From positions 2,266,001-2,330,000 of the forward strand of contig NZ_CP029185.2 in assembly GCF_003096015.2 (NCBI RefSeq): a stretch of 64,000 nucleotides of DNA, written 5' to 3'. Shown piece by piece: positions 35,665 to 45,156 of the stretch. Position 1 is the first letter of the stretch. Every line of letters begins with the position of its first letter. The translations under genes and the position numbers were made by a program. The notes below the pieces were generated by a model that worked only from the letters and a program-made list of their open reading frames with translations, was not told the origin of the DNA and did no database searches. The stretch comes from Limnobaculum parvum. Its GTDB lineage: Bacteria; Pseudomonadota; Gammaproteobacteria; Enterobacterales; Enterobacteriaceae.

Positions 35665-36285
35665 ATCCCGATCCTTTTATTACTGGGATTGTCGTCAATA
35701 CGTATCGCAAATGCCGATACGCTACTTATTCTGGGCGACAGTTTAAGCGCCGGTTATCAGCTTCCGATCCAACAGGCTTGGGCCACGCAGTTGGGTGAAC
35801 GTTGGAAATTGAATCCTAAAGCCCCTACCGTCATTAACGCCAGTATCAGTGGTGATACCTCAGCGCAAGGACTATCCCGCTTGCCAGAATTACTGAAAAC
35901 ACATCAACCACGCTGGGTTCTAGTTGAATTGGGCGCAAATGATGGTTTACGAGGTTTTCCAACGGCCGATATTGAACGGGATCTAACGCATATTCTGACA
36001 TTAGTGAAACAAGCTAATGCACAGCCGCTGTTAATGCAAATACGTATCAGCCCAAACTATGGTCGTCGATATACTGAGGGCTTTACAGCTATATATCCTA
36101 AACTCGCTCAGCAATATCAAATTCCATTACTCCCTTTCTTCATGGAAAAAATCGCTATTAGGCCTGAATTGATGCAGCCTGACGGCCTGCATCCTACTGC
36201 CGAAGCACAGCCGGAAATCACTGATTTTATGGAGCAAACTCTGGCTCCTTATGTTGGTCTTAACGCTAAAAAACAGGCAAAATAA
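35632..36285 (+). CDS. tesA: Acyl-CoA thioesterase I / protease I / lysophospholipase L1
   Basis: 217 residues. Starts MMNF as in E. coli TesA; signal peptide to about residue 28 (IRIANA). SGNH hydrolase blocks: GDSLSAGY (Ser), SGDTS, GANDGLRG, and DGLHPT (Asp/His). Periplasmic thioester and lysophospholipid hydrolase. The 5' end overlaps ybbA head-to-head by 33 bases, so the two promoters lie inside each other's coding regions. Confidence 0.95.
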   Translation: MMNFKNIILRHIPILLLLGLSSIRIANADTLLILGDSLSAGYQLPIQQAWATQLGERWKLNPKAPTVINASISGDTSAQGLSRLPELLKTHQPRWVLVELGANDGLRGFPTADIERDLTHILTLVKQANAQPLLMQIRISPNYGRRYTEGFTAIYPKLAQQYQIPLLPFFMEKIAIRPELMQPDGLHPTAEAQPEITDFMEQTLAPYVGLNAKKQAK

Positions 36286-36310
36286 GCCCAATTACGGAGA
36301 ATGTAAAGTT

Positions 36311-37087
36311 ATGCAAAAGGCAATTTTAATTACCGGTTGTTCCAGCGGAATTGGTTTAGTGACCGCAACCGATCTCAAACAGCGCGGCTATCGGGTGATT
36401 GCGACCTGCCGGAAAGCAGCCGATATAGAAATGCTTCAGCAAAAAGGATTTGAAGTAGTCAGGCTGGATTTGGACGACAGTGAGAGTATTCAACAAGCAG
36501 CCACCGAAGTATTGACCATGACCGATGGTAAACTTTATGCGCTGTTCAACAATGGTGGGTATGGCGTCTATGGGCGACTTGATACCATTTCCCGTCGTCA
36601 GTTTGAACAGCAGTTTTCCACCAATCTGTTTGGTGCACATGAACTGACCCAACTTCTCCTGCCATCAATGTTAAAACAGGGAGAGGGTCGAATTATTCAA
36701 ACCAGCTCAGTGATGGGCATCATCTCCACACCGGGTCGTGGGTTGTATGCCGCCAGTAAATACGCGCTGGAAGCCTGGTCAGATGCACTGCGGCTTGAAC
36801 TATACGGCAGCGGTATTCAGGTTAGCCTGATTGAGCCGGGTCCCATTAGCACTGCCTTTAGCGATAACGTTAACCAAACTCAGAGTAATAGCCCGGTAAA
36901 AAACCCACCGATAGCTAAACGCTTCACCCTGCCGCCGGAGGCGCTAATCCCCATCGTTCGTCATGCGTTGGAAAGCCCACGCGCAAAAATTCGCTATCGG
37001 GTCACTTTGGTGACCAAAGCCATGGCAATTTTCAAGCGCCTGCTGCCGGATCGCTTAATGGATAAGATTTTGGCAAATAAAGGCTAA
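36311..37087 (+). CDS. ybbO: Short-chain dehydrogenase YbbO
   Basis: 258 residues. NADP-binding TGCSSGIG, NNGGYG, and catalytic Ser...YAASKYALEAW. I use the ATG at 36311 (MQKAILITGC) with GGAG upstream; an in-frame start at 36251 would overlap tesA. Probably reduces aldehydes or sterol-like ketones in the cytoplasm. Follows tesA by 25 bp, likely co-transcribed. Confidence 0.92.
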   Translation: MQKAILITGCSSGIGLVTATDLKQRGYRVIATCRKAADIEMLQQKGFEVVRLDLDDSESIQQAATEVLTMTDGKLYALFNNGGYGVYGRLDTISRRQFEQQFSTNLFGAHELTQLLLPSMLKQGEGRIIQTSSVMGIISTPGRGLYAASKYALEAWSDALRLELYGSGIQVSLIEPGPISTAFSDNVNQTQSNSPVKNPPIAKRFTLPPEALIPIVRHALESPRAKIRYRVTLVTKAMAIFKRLLPDRLMDKILANKG

Positions 37088-37164
37088 CGTCGCTTGAAGC
37101 GAATAAGAATGCCCATATATATCTGCTTAATAACGCTCACCGAAGAATCGATTAGAGAGAATCT

Positions 37165-38022
37165 ATGATGACCACTCATGCCATTATTGACATCAACGAG
37201 TCTAATTTTCAGCAAGTGCTGGAACAATCAGCACAAGCCCCAGTACTGTTTTATTTCTGGTCTCCCCGCAGTCAGCATTGCGAACAGCTAGACCCGGTTC
37301 TGGAAAGATTAGCGGCGGAATATGCCGGTAAGTTTACTCTGGCAAAAATTGACTGTGATACCCAGCCGATGATTGCAGGTCAGTTTGGTATTCGAGCAAT
37401 TCCTACTGTTTATTTGTTCAAAGATGGTCAACCTGCCGATGGTTTTCAAGGACCACAACCGGAAGACGTTATCCGTGAATTATTAAACCGTTTTCTACCG
37501 AAAGAAGAAGAACTGAAAGCGGCTGAAGCTGATGAACTGATGCGCGAAGGCAAATATATTGATGCTCTCCCATTACTGAAGGATGCCTGGCAGTTGAGTC
37601 ATCAACGTAGCGATATTGGCCTGATGCTGGCAGAAACGCAGATTGCATTAAATAGAAGTCATGAAGCAGAAAGCGTTCTGGCAACCATTCCACTTCAGGA
37701 TCGTGATACGCGTTATCAGGGGCTGATATCTCAAATTGAGTTACTTAAACAGGCGGCTGATACACCGGAAATCCAACAGTTACAGCAGCAAGTTGAAGCT
37801 CAACCGGATAATGCCGAATTGGCGGTTCAGCTAGCATTGCAGTTGCATATGGTTGGGCGTAATGAAGAAGCATTAACGCTGTTGATGAAACATCTAACCC
37901 ATTCGTTGGATGCTGCTGACGGAAACGCTAAAAAGACCATGCTGGATATTTTAGCGGCGTTGGGAACCGGTGATGCTCTGGCCGCGAAGTTTAGGCGTCG
38001 GTTGTATTCGTTGTTGTATTAA
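37165..38022 (+). CDS. ybbN: Chaperedoxin CnoX (YbbN)
   Basis: 285 residues (E. coli 284). Thioredoxin-like domain (1-110) with SQHC in place of CGPC, as in E. coli, so it is not a dithiol reductase; then TPR-like helical repeats (115-285). It protects proteins from over-oxidation and hands them to GroEL. ATG 37165 or the adjacent ATG three bases on. Confidence 0.95.
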   Translation: MMTTHAIIDINESNFQQVLEQSAQAPVLFYFWSPRSQHCEQLDPVLERLAAEYAGKFTLAKIDCDTQPMIAGQFGIRAIPTVYLFKDGQPADGFQGPQPEDVIRELLNRFLPKEEELKAAEADELMREGKYIDALPLLKDAWQLSHQRSDIGLMLAETQIALNRSHEAESVLATIPLQDRDTRYQGLISQIELLKQAADTPEIQQLQQQVEAQPDNAELAVQLALQLHMVGRNEEALTLLMKHLTHSLDAADGNAKKTMLDILAALGTGDALAAKFRRRLYSLLY

Positions 38023-38062
38023 TTGTGGATACTGATGTAATCGCATTCTAATCGGCTTTCGT

Positions 38063-38119
38063 GGACATTCCGGCCGTAAGTACAATGCATATATATACAT
38101 TGTGCTCGGCCGGAAGACC
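38063..38119 (+). repeat. Extragenic hairpin repeat, copy 1
   Basis: GGACATTCCGGCCGTAA, 22-base AT-rich spacer, GTGCTCGGCCGGAAGACC. The arms TTCCGGCCG/CGGCCGGAA pair. Copy 2 at 51886-51945 lies in the opposite orientation. Sits between ybbN and a convergent MFS gene. Confidence 0.7.
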
Positions 38120-38227
38120 CTCTTACTTGGCTTCGGAGGGCGAATGCGGTTCAAACACCCACCTCCCCCAACCATGACCTTCTACGAATATTTATCTCGT
38201 CATATCATCAGTCTTGTCACTGAATGA

Positions 38228-39481
38228 TTACTCTAACGGTTTTCCGGCTTTTTCTGGAATCAGAAATAGTGTGGCAAGGATGTCCAGCACGTATAGCGAA
38301 GCCAGCAGTGCAATAGCGGTCTGGAAGGAGTAAAGGGTGACTATCATCCCTACCACCAACGGCCCCAGTCCGCCGATACCGCGCCCGATGTTGAACAGAA
38401 CGTTTTGGGCCGTTGCTCGGGCTTCGGTTGGATAGACTTCTGATATCAACGCGCCGTATCCCCCCATCATACCGTTGACGAACATTCCCATAATCGCGCC
38501 GCCAATTAACAGGCTAAAAGGGTCGGTCAGTTGTGAATAGGCTAACACCATCAGCGCTGCACCAACCTGATAGATAAGAAATATCGGGCGTCGACCATAA
38601 CGATCAGCCAACTGGCCAAACAGCCAGATACCGAAGGCCATGCCCAGCACGGTTACCGCAGTCCACATCGCTGATTTAGTTAACGAATAGCCAAACTGCT
38701 GGCTCAGGTAGGATGGCATCCAAATCATGATGCCGTAATAGCCAAAGTTTTGTACTGAGGTAAGAATCGAGATACCAATACTGGCTTTGATGGTTTCACG
38801 ATCGGAAACCAGCGCTTTAAACGGATTCCCTTTACGTTTTTCCTTGCTCTTTTTAACAAAGATGTCTGGTTCACCAATATAGTGACGAATCACAAAAGAA
38901 GCTAATGCCGGAATAACCCCAATGGCGAACATGCCACGCCAGCCAATTACCGGCAGCAACAGCGGTGTTAACAGCGCTGCGGCCAAAACACCCGCCTGCC
39001 ACCCCAAACCAACATAAGAAGACATTCTAGCCCGTTCATTGGGTCGACAGGCTTCCGCAGCCAGTGCCATACCAATACCAAACTCACCGCCTAAACCAAT
39101 ACCCGCAATGGTACGGTAAATCAGCAAATCCCAATAACCTTGCGCCAGCGCACACATCCCCGTGAAGCCAGCAAACAGAACGATTGACCAAGTAAGTACT
39201 TTTACTCGACCGTAGTAATCACTTAATACACCAAATATCAGGCCGCCAATGACTGCGCCAATTAACGTCCAGGTGACTAGCGAACCTGCCTCGCTGGTGG
39301 TTAATCCCAGCCCCAGCGCTACGGCATTGAGAATAAAACCAAGAATCAGTAAATCAAATCCATCCATCGCATAACCGACAGTAGAGGCGATAACGGCTTT
39401 ATAGGCATACTTTCTTCTTTTTGCCTCTTCGACAACCGGAACTTTTTGACTTTCTGTCAGGTTGATCACTTCGTTGGTCAC
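38228..39481 (-). CDS. MFS transporter (AAHS/sugar-porter-like), substrate unknown
   Basis: 417 residues, twelve helices. MFS signature loops DYYGRVKV (between helices 2 and 3) and DRYGRRPIF (8 and 9), plus GLGGEFGIGMALAAE in helix 4. GYAMDGFDLLILGF in helix 1 is typical of aromatic-acid/organic-anion H+ symporters. It breaks the E. coli order ybbN-ybbM-ybbL-qmcA; those two genes are absent here. Regulation not visible. Confidence 0.85.
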   Translation of the reverse strand: MTNEVINLTESQKVPVVEEAKRRKYAYKAVIASTVGYAMDGFDLLILGFILNAVALGLGLTTSEAGSLVTWTLIGAVIGGLIFGVLSDYYGRVKVLTWSIVLFAGFTGMCALAQGYWDLLIYRTIAGIGLGGEFGIGMALAAEACRPNERARMSSYVGLGWQAGVLAAALLTPLLLPVIGWRGMFAIGVIPALASFVIRHYIGEPDIFVKKSKEKRKGNPFKALVSDRETIKASIGISILTSVQNFGYYGIMIWMPSYLSQQFGYSLTKSAMWTAVTVLGMAFGIWLFGQLADRYGRRPIFLIYQVGAALMVLAYSQLTDPFSLLIGGAIMGMFVNGMMGGYGALISEVYPTEARATAQNVLFNIGRGIGGLGPLVVGMIVTLYSFQTAIALLASLYVLDILATLFLIPEKAGKPLE

Positions 39482-39918
39482 TGTTATTCCCGCCTTATGT
39501 GTTATATCGTCATCAGTTACTACTACCCAGATGTTTTCCTACGGTAGTCCACATTAATCAATACGTGGTTTGCACGAAGCCATTTGTTTTTTTCTTCGCC
39601 CTATCCCTCCACTTTTTTTGGGCGCAGGAATAGGAGCACCTATTGGTTTAACGACCAAAGGCGAGAGAAAACAAAGTAAATTCGTTGATTTTTGAAGAGG
39701 TGCAGTCAAACCTTTTGATTATAACCGAATGAGAAATTTTTGATATATTTTTTTCATTCGTCGCTAAAAATTTTTATGCCGCATGAACCGGTGCAAGTAT
39801 TCATATAAAACACATTCAAAAATAGCCGGTGTCGGAATGACCTTCACTAACCCATTCTAACTTCCTTAATACTTAATTTCGCGTAAACTGAACATATACA
39901 ACGTTAAAGGATTATAGG
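39482..39918. other. Intergenic region between the MFS gene and qmcA
   Basis: 437 bp holding divergent promoters. Nothing else recognised; no convincing hairpin or operator. Confidence 0.4.
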
Positions 39919-40848
39919 ATGGATATTATGTTGCCCAACACTTCTGCCATTGTGATTGCCATTTTGGTATTGCTGGTTTTTTTTATACTGTTCGCCGGAA
40001 TCAAAGTGGTGCCGCAGGGTTATCAATGGACTATCGAACGCTTTGGCCGCTATACTAAAACGTTAATGCCTGGTCTTAACCTAATCATTCCGTTTATGGA
40101 CCGAGTGGGTCGTAAAATTAACGTGATGGAACAGGTTCTGGATGTCCCCTCTCAAGAAATTATCTCCAAAGATAACGCCAACGTCACTATCGATGCCGTT
40201 TGCTTTATTCAGGTTAGAGACTCCGCACTGGCAGCCTATCAGGTTAGCAATCTCGAAGCGGCAATTCTAAATCTGACAATGACGAATATCCGTACTGTAC
40301 TGGGCTCCATGGAATTAGATGAGATGCTCTCCCAGCGCGATCATATTAATACCCGTTTGTTACAAGTGGTTGATGACGCTACCAATCAATGGGGTATCAA
40401 AATTACCCGGATTGAAATTCGCGACATTCGCCCACCGACAGAGCTGATTGCTGCCATGAACGCCCAGATGAAAGCGGAACGTAATAAGCGAGCCGACATT
40501 CTGGAAGCGGAAGGTATTCGTCAGGCCGCTATTTTGCGCGCTGAAGGCCAAAAGCAATCTGAAATTCTGAAAGCTGAAGGTGAAAGACAGGCCGCGTTCT
40601 TACAGGCAGAGGCCCGTGAGCGTGCTGCTGAAGCAGAGGCAAGAGCCACCCAAATGGTTTCTGATGCAATTTCTGCCGGTAACATTCAGGCGATCAACTA
40701 CTTCGTCGCACAGAAATATACCGATGCATTGCAATCTATTGGTTCTGCGGACAACAGCAAAGTGGTGATGATGCCATTGGAAGCCGGCAATCTGCTGGGC
40801 AGTATCGCCGGTATCACTGAGTTACTTAAAGGCGAGCCGAAAAAATAA
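39919..40848 (+). CDS. qmcA: SPFH-domain membrane protein QmcA
   Basis: 309 residues (E. coli 305). One N-terminal helix, Band-7/SPFH domain (about 28-200; PGLNLIIPFMDRVGRKI), then an Ala/Glu-rich coiled coil (AEGERQAAFLQAEARERAAE). Stomatin-like scaffold of membrane microdomains. AAAGGA lies eight bases before ATG 39919. Coupled to the NfeD partner by TAATG. Confidence 0.95.
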   Translation: MDIMLPNTSAIVIAILVLLVFFILFAGIKVVPQGYQWTIERFGRYTKTLMPGLNLIIPFMDRVGRKINVMEQVLDVPSQEIISKDNANVTIDAVCFIQVRDSALAAYQVSNLEAAILNLTMTNIRTVLGSMELDEMLSQRDHINTRLLQVVDDATNQWGIKITRIEIRDIRPPTELIAAMNAQMKAERNKRADILEAEGIRQAAILRAEGQKQSEILKAEGERQAAFLQAEARERAAEAEARATQMVSDAISAGNIQAINYFVAQKYTDALQSIGSADNSKVVMMPLEAGNLLGSIAGITELLKGEPKK

Positions 40849-41315
40849 TGGATATTATGCAGGACATAATGGCTTACCCATACCGTTTCTGGCTGATACT
40901 CGGTGGCCTATTGCTGGCGGCTGAACTACTGGGAACCTATGGTTATCTGCTCTGGAGTGGTGTATCTGCGATTATTATTGGTGCGGTTACCTGGCTGGTT
41001 CCGATGGACTGGAACTGGCAATGGGTTAACTTTGCCATTCTGACTATGGTGACGGCAATTATCTGGTGGTACTGGTTAAAAACCCGGATCGTCAGTGAAA
41101 AGCATCATCTGAATCAGCCAAACAAACTGTTAATCGGTAAAGAGATGGTACTGAGCGCCCCCATTGTTAACGGCGCAGGCCGAATCAATCTGGCGGACGG
41201 CAGTTGGCCTATCCGATGTTCAGAAGATCTACCGCAGGGAACAAAAGTCCGTATTGTCGCTGTAGAAAGCATCACCCTGATTGTTGAAGCCGTCAGGGAT
41301 GAGCATAACCATTAA
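40848..41315 (+). CDS. ybbJ: NfeD-like inner-membrane protein YbbJ
   Basis: 155 residues (E. coli 151-152). Three membrane helices then a C-terminal OB-fold (LIGKEMVLSAPIVNGAGRI). NfeD1b-type partner of QmcA; the one-base overlap keeps them coupled. Convergent with cueR. Confidence 0.92.
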   Translation: MDIMQDIMAYPYRFWLILGGLLLAAELLGTYGYLLWSGVSAIIIGAVTWLVPMDWNWQWVNFAILTMVTAIIWWYWLKTRIVSEKHHLNQPNKLLIGKEMVLSAPIVNGAGRINLADGSWPIRCSEDLPQGTKVRIVAVESITLIVEAVRDEHNH

Positions 41316-41386
41316 ATAAAGTGTGCTTTTGTTATTTATCTGGCCGTTGGCCTGCTCAATTGCACACTGAAATTCGGCCGGCAACT

Positions 41387-41417
41387 GAGTTAGGGGGGAT
41401 TCGCCACCCCTTAACTC
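41387..41417. terminator. Hairpin between ybbJ and cueR
   Basis: GAGTTAGGGG / CCCCTTAACTC pair with one bulge, between convergent genes. Likely bidirectional; no long T-run. Confidence 0.45.
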
Positions 41418-41491
41418 GACCACTGTCACAATCGTCCATTTGAGCACCGCACTTATGGTGGACGAAACTGACTCAACGTTAAATTTCCTTT

Positions 41492-41908
41492 TTAGTACGA
41501 CGCTTCCTTACCATGCCGACAGCACCCAGTAAAACTATCAATAATCGGGCAATCGGCACCACTATCCCCCGGGCAAAGCGCCACTAACTCCATCAACCGC
41601 TCCCGCATCTGCGTCAACTCAGCAATATGCTTATCGATATCAGCCACTTTTTCCAGCGTACGCGCTTTCACATCAGCACTACGGCGATCGGCGTTATGGA
41701 ACAGTGCCAGCAATTCCTTGCACTCTTCTAGAGTAAATCCCACCAGTCGGGCCTGTCGTAATAGCGTCAATTCCTCAATATTGCGCGAATTATAAGTACG
41801 GTAGCCATTCAGCGAACGATTGGGCGGAGTGATCAATCCCTTTTCTTCATAAAAACGAATCGCTTTACTGCTTAAACCGGTTTTTTCCGCAACCTGACTA
41901 ATATTCAT
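41492..41908 (-). CDS. cueR: Copper-responsive MerR regulator CueR
   Basis: 138 residues. N-terminal MerR helix-turn-helix (ISQVAEKTGLSSKAIRFYEEKGL), coiled dimer helix, and the metal loop CPGDSGADC (Cys112, Cys120), with Ser77 in RRSADV as in +1-metal sensors. Binds Cu(I)/Ag(I) and activates promoters with 19-bp spacers. In E. coli it sits near copA; here copA, with a matching CueR box, is 15 kb away. Confidence 0.95.
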   Translation of the reverse strand: MNISQVAEKTGLSSKAIRFYEEKGLITPPNRSLNGYRTYNSRNIEELTLLRQARLVGFTLEECKELLALFHNADRRSADVKARTLEKVADIDKHIAELTQMRERLMELVALCPGDSGADCPIIDSFTGCCRHGKEASY

Positions 41909-41931
41909 AACACCGCCTGCTAATCAATGAA

Positions 41932-42336
41932 CTACTTCAGGGTCGAGCCAGAAAGATAGCGATCTAAATCATCAATTCGTCTTTCGGCATGTTTCTTCAT
42001 GCAAGAAATATACACCACATTGCGAATCGAACCGTCTATATAGAAGTCATACAGCGCATCACAATCCTTTTTTCGAAAGGTTATCCACGCTCGCTGGCTC
42101 TCCAGTAGATCTTTCTTCACGGCAGCGAAAGACATACCGGGTAAATCCGGTTGGCTCATCATTTGCATCACCGCTTTATAGGTTTGATTCAGCTTTTGTT
42201 CGACTTTTTGCTGTTCTTGTTCGGCACAGGCGTTAATCTCCAGCGTGTTCATGGCATTGTTGCAATCCAATTCAGCGTAGACATTCAGGCTAAAAACTGA
42301 AAACACGATGCCATATAACCATTGTTTGCTTTTCAT
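41932..42336 (-). CDS. Exported LprI-like (DUF1311) protein
   Basis: 134 residues; signal peptide to about residue 18 (LNVYA). DUF1311/lysozyme-inhibitor LprI pattern: DCNNAMNTLEINACAEQE, LLESQRAWITFRKKDC, and the late Cys in VYISCMKK, giving two disulfides. AGGGGG seven bases before ATG 42336 decides the start. Periplasmic; some relatives inhibit lysozyme, but that is not shown here. Confidence 0.85.
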   Translation of the reverse strand: MKSKQWLYGIVFSVFSLNVYAELDCNNAMNTLEINACAEQEQQKVEQKLNQTYKAVMQMMSQPDLPGMSFAAVKKDLLESQRAWITFRKKDCDALYDFYIDGSIRNVVYISCMKKHAERRIDDLDRYLSGSTLK

Positions 42337-42505
42337 CAGTTCCCCCTTATTTGTCATGGTCTCTACCGTGCTACCGTAGGCCAAAAGTAAATAAATGCGA
42401 TATTCCTTATTATTATAAAAAGTATCTTTTTATTCTTTATTATCTAATTCCATTTTCTGGCAGTCTCAAGGTGTTAATTACCTAACCACTTAATGAGGCA
42501 ACCCC

Positions 42506-43495
42506 ATGCGTAACTGGAATATCGGCATACTGCTTTTTCTTACCGCAACCAGCGTATCTGCGAAAGATATACAACTGCTCAATGTCTCTTACGATCCTAC
42601 CAGAGAGCTGTACCAACAGTACAATCAGGCTTTCTCTACCTACTGGAAAGATAAAACCGGCGATACGGTAACCATTAAGCAGTCCCACGGTGGTTCAGGC
42701 AAACAGGCATCATCAGTGATTAACGGTATTTCTGCCGATGTTGTTACGCTGGCGCTGGCCTATGATGTTGATGCAATTGCAGAGCATGGCAAATTAAATA
42801 AGAGCTGGCTTACCCAGTTACCGGATAACTCGGCACCTTATACTTCCACCATTGTGTTTCTGGTGCGAAAAGGAAACCCAAAACAGATACACGACTGGAA
42901 TGATTTAGTTAAACCCGGCCTGAATGTGGTTACGCCAAACCCTAAAACCTCCGGCGGGGCGCGTTGGAACTATCTAGCCGCCTGGGGTTATGCACTGAAG
43001 CATAATAATAACGATCGGGCCAAAGCACAGGCGTTCGTTAAAGCACTGTATAGCAACGTGCAGGTATTGGACACCGGCGCCCGCGGTTCGACAACCACCT
43101 TCGTTGAACGGGGCATTGGTGATGTGCTGATTGCCTGGGAAAATGAAGCGTTACTCGCCATCGAGCAGCTAGGCAAGGATCAGTTTGAAATTATCACACC
43201 CAGCGTCTCTATTCTGGCAGAGCCAACGGTTGCCGTGGTGGACAGCGTAGTGGATAAAAATGGCACTCGTGAAGTTTCAGAAGCCTATCTGAAGTATCTC
43301 TATACGAAAGAAGGTCAAACTATTGCCGCTAAAAACTACTACCGACCACGGGACCCGGAAGTGCTGAAACAGTTTTCCGCTAACTTCCCACAAATAAGCC
43401 TGTTTACTGTCGACCAAGTTTTTGGCGGTTGGCAAAAAGCACAAAAAGAACATTTCTCAACGGATGGTATTTTCGATCAAATCAGTAAACGATAA
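42506..43495 (+). CDS. sbp: Sulfate-binding periplasmic protein
   Basis: 329 residues, as E. coli Sbp. Signal peptide to SVSA (19), mature KDIQLLNVSYDPTRELYQQYN. Sulfate contacts QSHGGSGKQ, and GGARWNY, are intact. It delivers sulfate to a CysTWA permease not in this window. Near the cysDNC cluster, fitting sulfate assimilation. Confidence 0.94.
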   Translation: MRNWNIGILLFLTATSVSAKDIQLLNVSYDPTRELYQQYNQAFSTYWKDKTGDTVTIKQSHGGSGKQASSVINGISADVVTLALAYDVDAIAEHGKLNKSWLTQLPDNSAPYTSTIVFLVRKGNPKQIHDWNDLVKPGLNVVTPNPKTSGGARWNYLAAWGYALKHNNNDRAKAQAFVKALYSNVQVLDTGARGSTTTFVERGIGDVLIAWENEALLAIEQLGKDQFEIITPSVSILAEPTVAVVDSVVDKNGTREVSEAYLKYLYTKEGQTIAAKNYYRPRDPEVLKQFSANFPQISLFTVDQVFGGWQKAQKEHFSTDGIFDQISKR

Positions 43496-43503
43496 TGACC
43501 TGA

Positions 43504-43529
43504 GCCTGAGGCACTATGTTGCCTCAGGC
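43504..43529 (+). terminator. Perfect 10-bp hairpin after sbp
   Basis: GCCTGAGGCA / TGCCTCAGGC, loop CTATGT, nine bases after the sbp stop, between convergent sbp and tam. No T-run of note. Confidence 0.6.
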
Positions 43530-43543
43530 ACTTCATCAGCGAA

Positions 43544-44332
43544 TTAATGTACCACTGAACGCTTTTTACTGGCGATGACAAACAGCCTAGGGAAAGGCAA
43601 TAAAACGTGGCCATCCTGACGCAATGTAAACGCTTTCGCCAACTCTGCCTGATATTGCTGCAAAAATAGTTGCTGCTCTATCTCATCCAGTGGGGTAAGA
43701 AATGGGCGAAGCCCGGTTGATTTCAGCCACTCCACAATGGAAGAAATTGATGGCAACACGTGATAAAAAGTGGTGCGCCAGATATCAACCTGATAACCAT
43801 GACTAGCCAGCAAATCGTAATACCTTTCCGTGGTCAACAGCGGACTGCGATTCAATATCTGCTCACTGTATTTTTCCCACCATGCCCCTTCCATTGCCAC
43901 TTTACGCATTAGGGCATGAGAAGGCTGCGTCAAATTATCCGGCACCTGAAATGCCAGAACGCCACCATCAGAAAGCTGCTGCAACAAGTGAGGAAGCAGG
44001 TCATCGTGATCGGGGACCCACTGCAATGAGGCGTTCGCGTAAATAATATCCTGAGGGATACCCGGTCGCCATGTGCTGATATCCGACAGGTGGAAATGAC
44101 AGGCAGGCAATCGCTGTTTAGCCTGTATCAGCATGTTTTCAGAACTATCAATGCCCGTAACGTTTGCTCGAGGATAAGCCTGATAAAGTAATTCGGTACT
44201 GTTCCCCGGCCCACAACCGAGATCGCTGATATGTTTAGCTTCTGGATGAAAAATACGTGCCAATAACTCTGCGGCGGGACGTGTTCTTTCTGCTTCAAAC
44301 TGCAAATAGAGATCAGGATTCCAGTCTTTCAT
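43544..44332 (-). CDS. tam: Trans-aconitate 2-methyltransferase
   Basis: 262 residues (E. coli Tam about 252). SAM motif I DLGCGPGNSTELL, motif with GIDSSENML, and the substrate-side ANASLQWVPDHDDLL are conserved. Methylates trans-aconitate, a toxic by-product of aconitate. Not obviously tied to its sulfate-assimilation neighbours, though it uses SAM. Confidence 0.9.
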   Translation of the reverse strand: MKDWNPDLYLQFEAERTRPAAELLARIFHPEAKHISDLGCGPGNSTELLYQAYPRANVTGIDSSENMLIQAKQRLPACHFHLSDISTWRPGIPQDIIYANASLQWVPDHDDLLPHLLQQLSDGGVLAFQVPDNLTQPSHALMRKVAMEGAWWEKYSEQILNRSPLLTTERYYDLLASHGYQVDIWRTTFYHVLPSISSIVEWLKSTGLRPFLTPLDEIEQQLFLQQYQAELAKAFTLRQDGHVLLPFPRLFVIASKKRSVVH

Positions 44333-44474
44333 GATATTCCTTAATTAGCGGATCGATACGCTTATGGATTAGATCTAAAATACAGAATCAATAGATTGAA
44401 GTGAATAACATATACAGGACTAAAAAGATAATGAAGTTTTGGCTGGGGGTAATTTGCCAGAATTGCCAATGAAC

Positions 44475-44509
44475 AAGGCCAGCATAGGTTTTTAACTCAT
44501 ACTGGCCTT
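44475..44509 (-). terminator. Terminator of the cysGDNC operon
   Basis: AAGGCCAG / CTGGCCTT, eight pairs, 19-base loop, 45 bp beyond the cysC stop. Confidence 0.55.
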
Positions 44510-44553
44510 ATTCGTTATCAAAGATAACGCACCACAGTCGGGGAACAAAACGT

Positions 44554-45150
44554 TTAGATTTTAATTATCCCCCGCCCTTTCAAATACCCAATAAGCTCAG
44601 CAACCAGCGCCGCCACTGGCTGTCGCCCATCCAAATGCACATCCGGGTCTAACGGTGCTTCGTAAGGTAAATCAACGCCGGTAAACTGGGTAATTTCCCC
44701 TTTTCGGGCCTTTTTATATAGCCCCTTAGGGTCACGCTGTTCACACACCTCAATGGGTGTATCAACAAAGACTTCAATAAACTGACCGGCAGGCAGGCGT
44801 AAAGCAACGCTATCTCTGTCATCACGATAAGGAGAGATGAACGCGGTAATGACCACTAATCCCGCATCCAGCATCAGGCCGGACACTTCTCCTACCCGAC
44901 GGATATTCTCTTTACGATCCCGGTCGGAAAAGCTTAAGTCCTGACACAAGCCGTGGCGTACATTATCCCCATCCAGCAAATAGGTATGAATATTGAGATG
45001 ATGTAATGCCTGCTCTAATGCTCCGGCAATGGAAGACTTTCCTGAACCTGACAGCCCCGTTAGCCAAACCACGGCGGCACGATGTTCATTCAAGCGTTCC
45101 CGTTCGATACGGGTCACCGGATGGGTGTGCCAGACAATGTTATTTTCCAT
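44554..45150 (-). CDS. cysC: Adenylylsulfate kinase
   Basis: 198 residues (E. coli 201). P-loop GLSGSGKSS, DGDNVRHGLCQDL, and PYRDDRD are intact. Phosphorylates APS to PAPS. Last gene of the leftward cysG-cysD-cysN-cysC set, six bases after cysN. Confidence 0.97.
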   Translation of the reverse strand: MENNIVWHTHPVTRIERERLNEHRAAVVWLTGLSGSGKSSIAGALEQALHHLNIHTYLLDGDNVRHGLCQDLSFSDRDRKENIRRVGEVSGLMLDAGLVVITAFISPYRDDRDSVALRLPAGQFIEVFVDTPIEVCEQRDPKGLYKKARKGEITQFTGVDLPYEAPLDPDVHLDGRQPVAALVAELIGYLKGRGIIKI

Positions 45151-45156
45151 CAGGCA

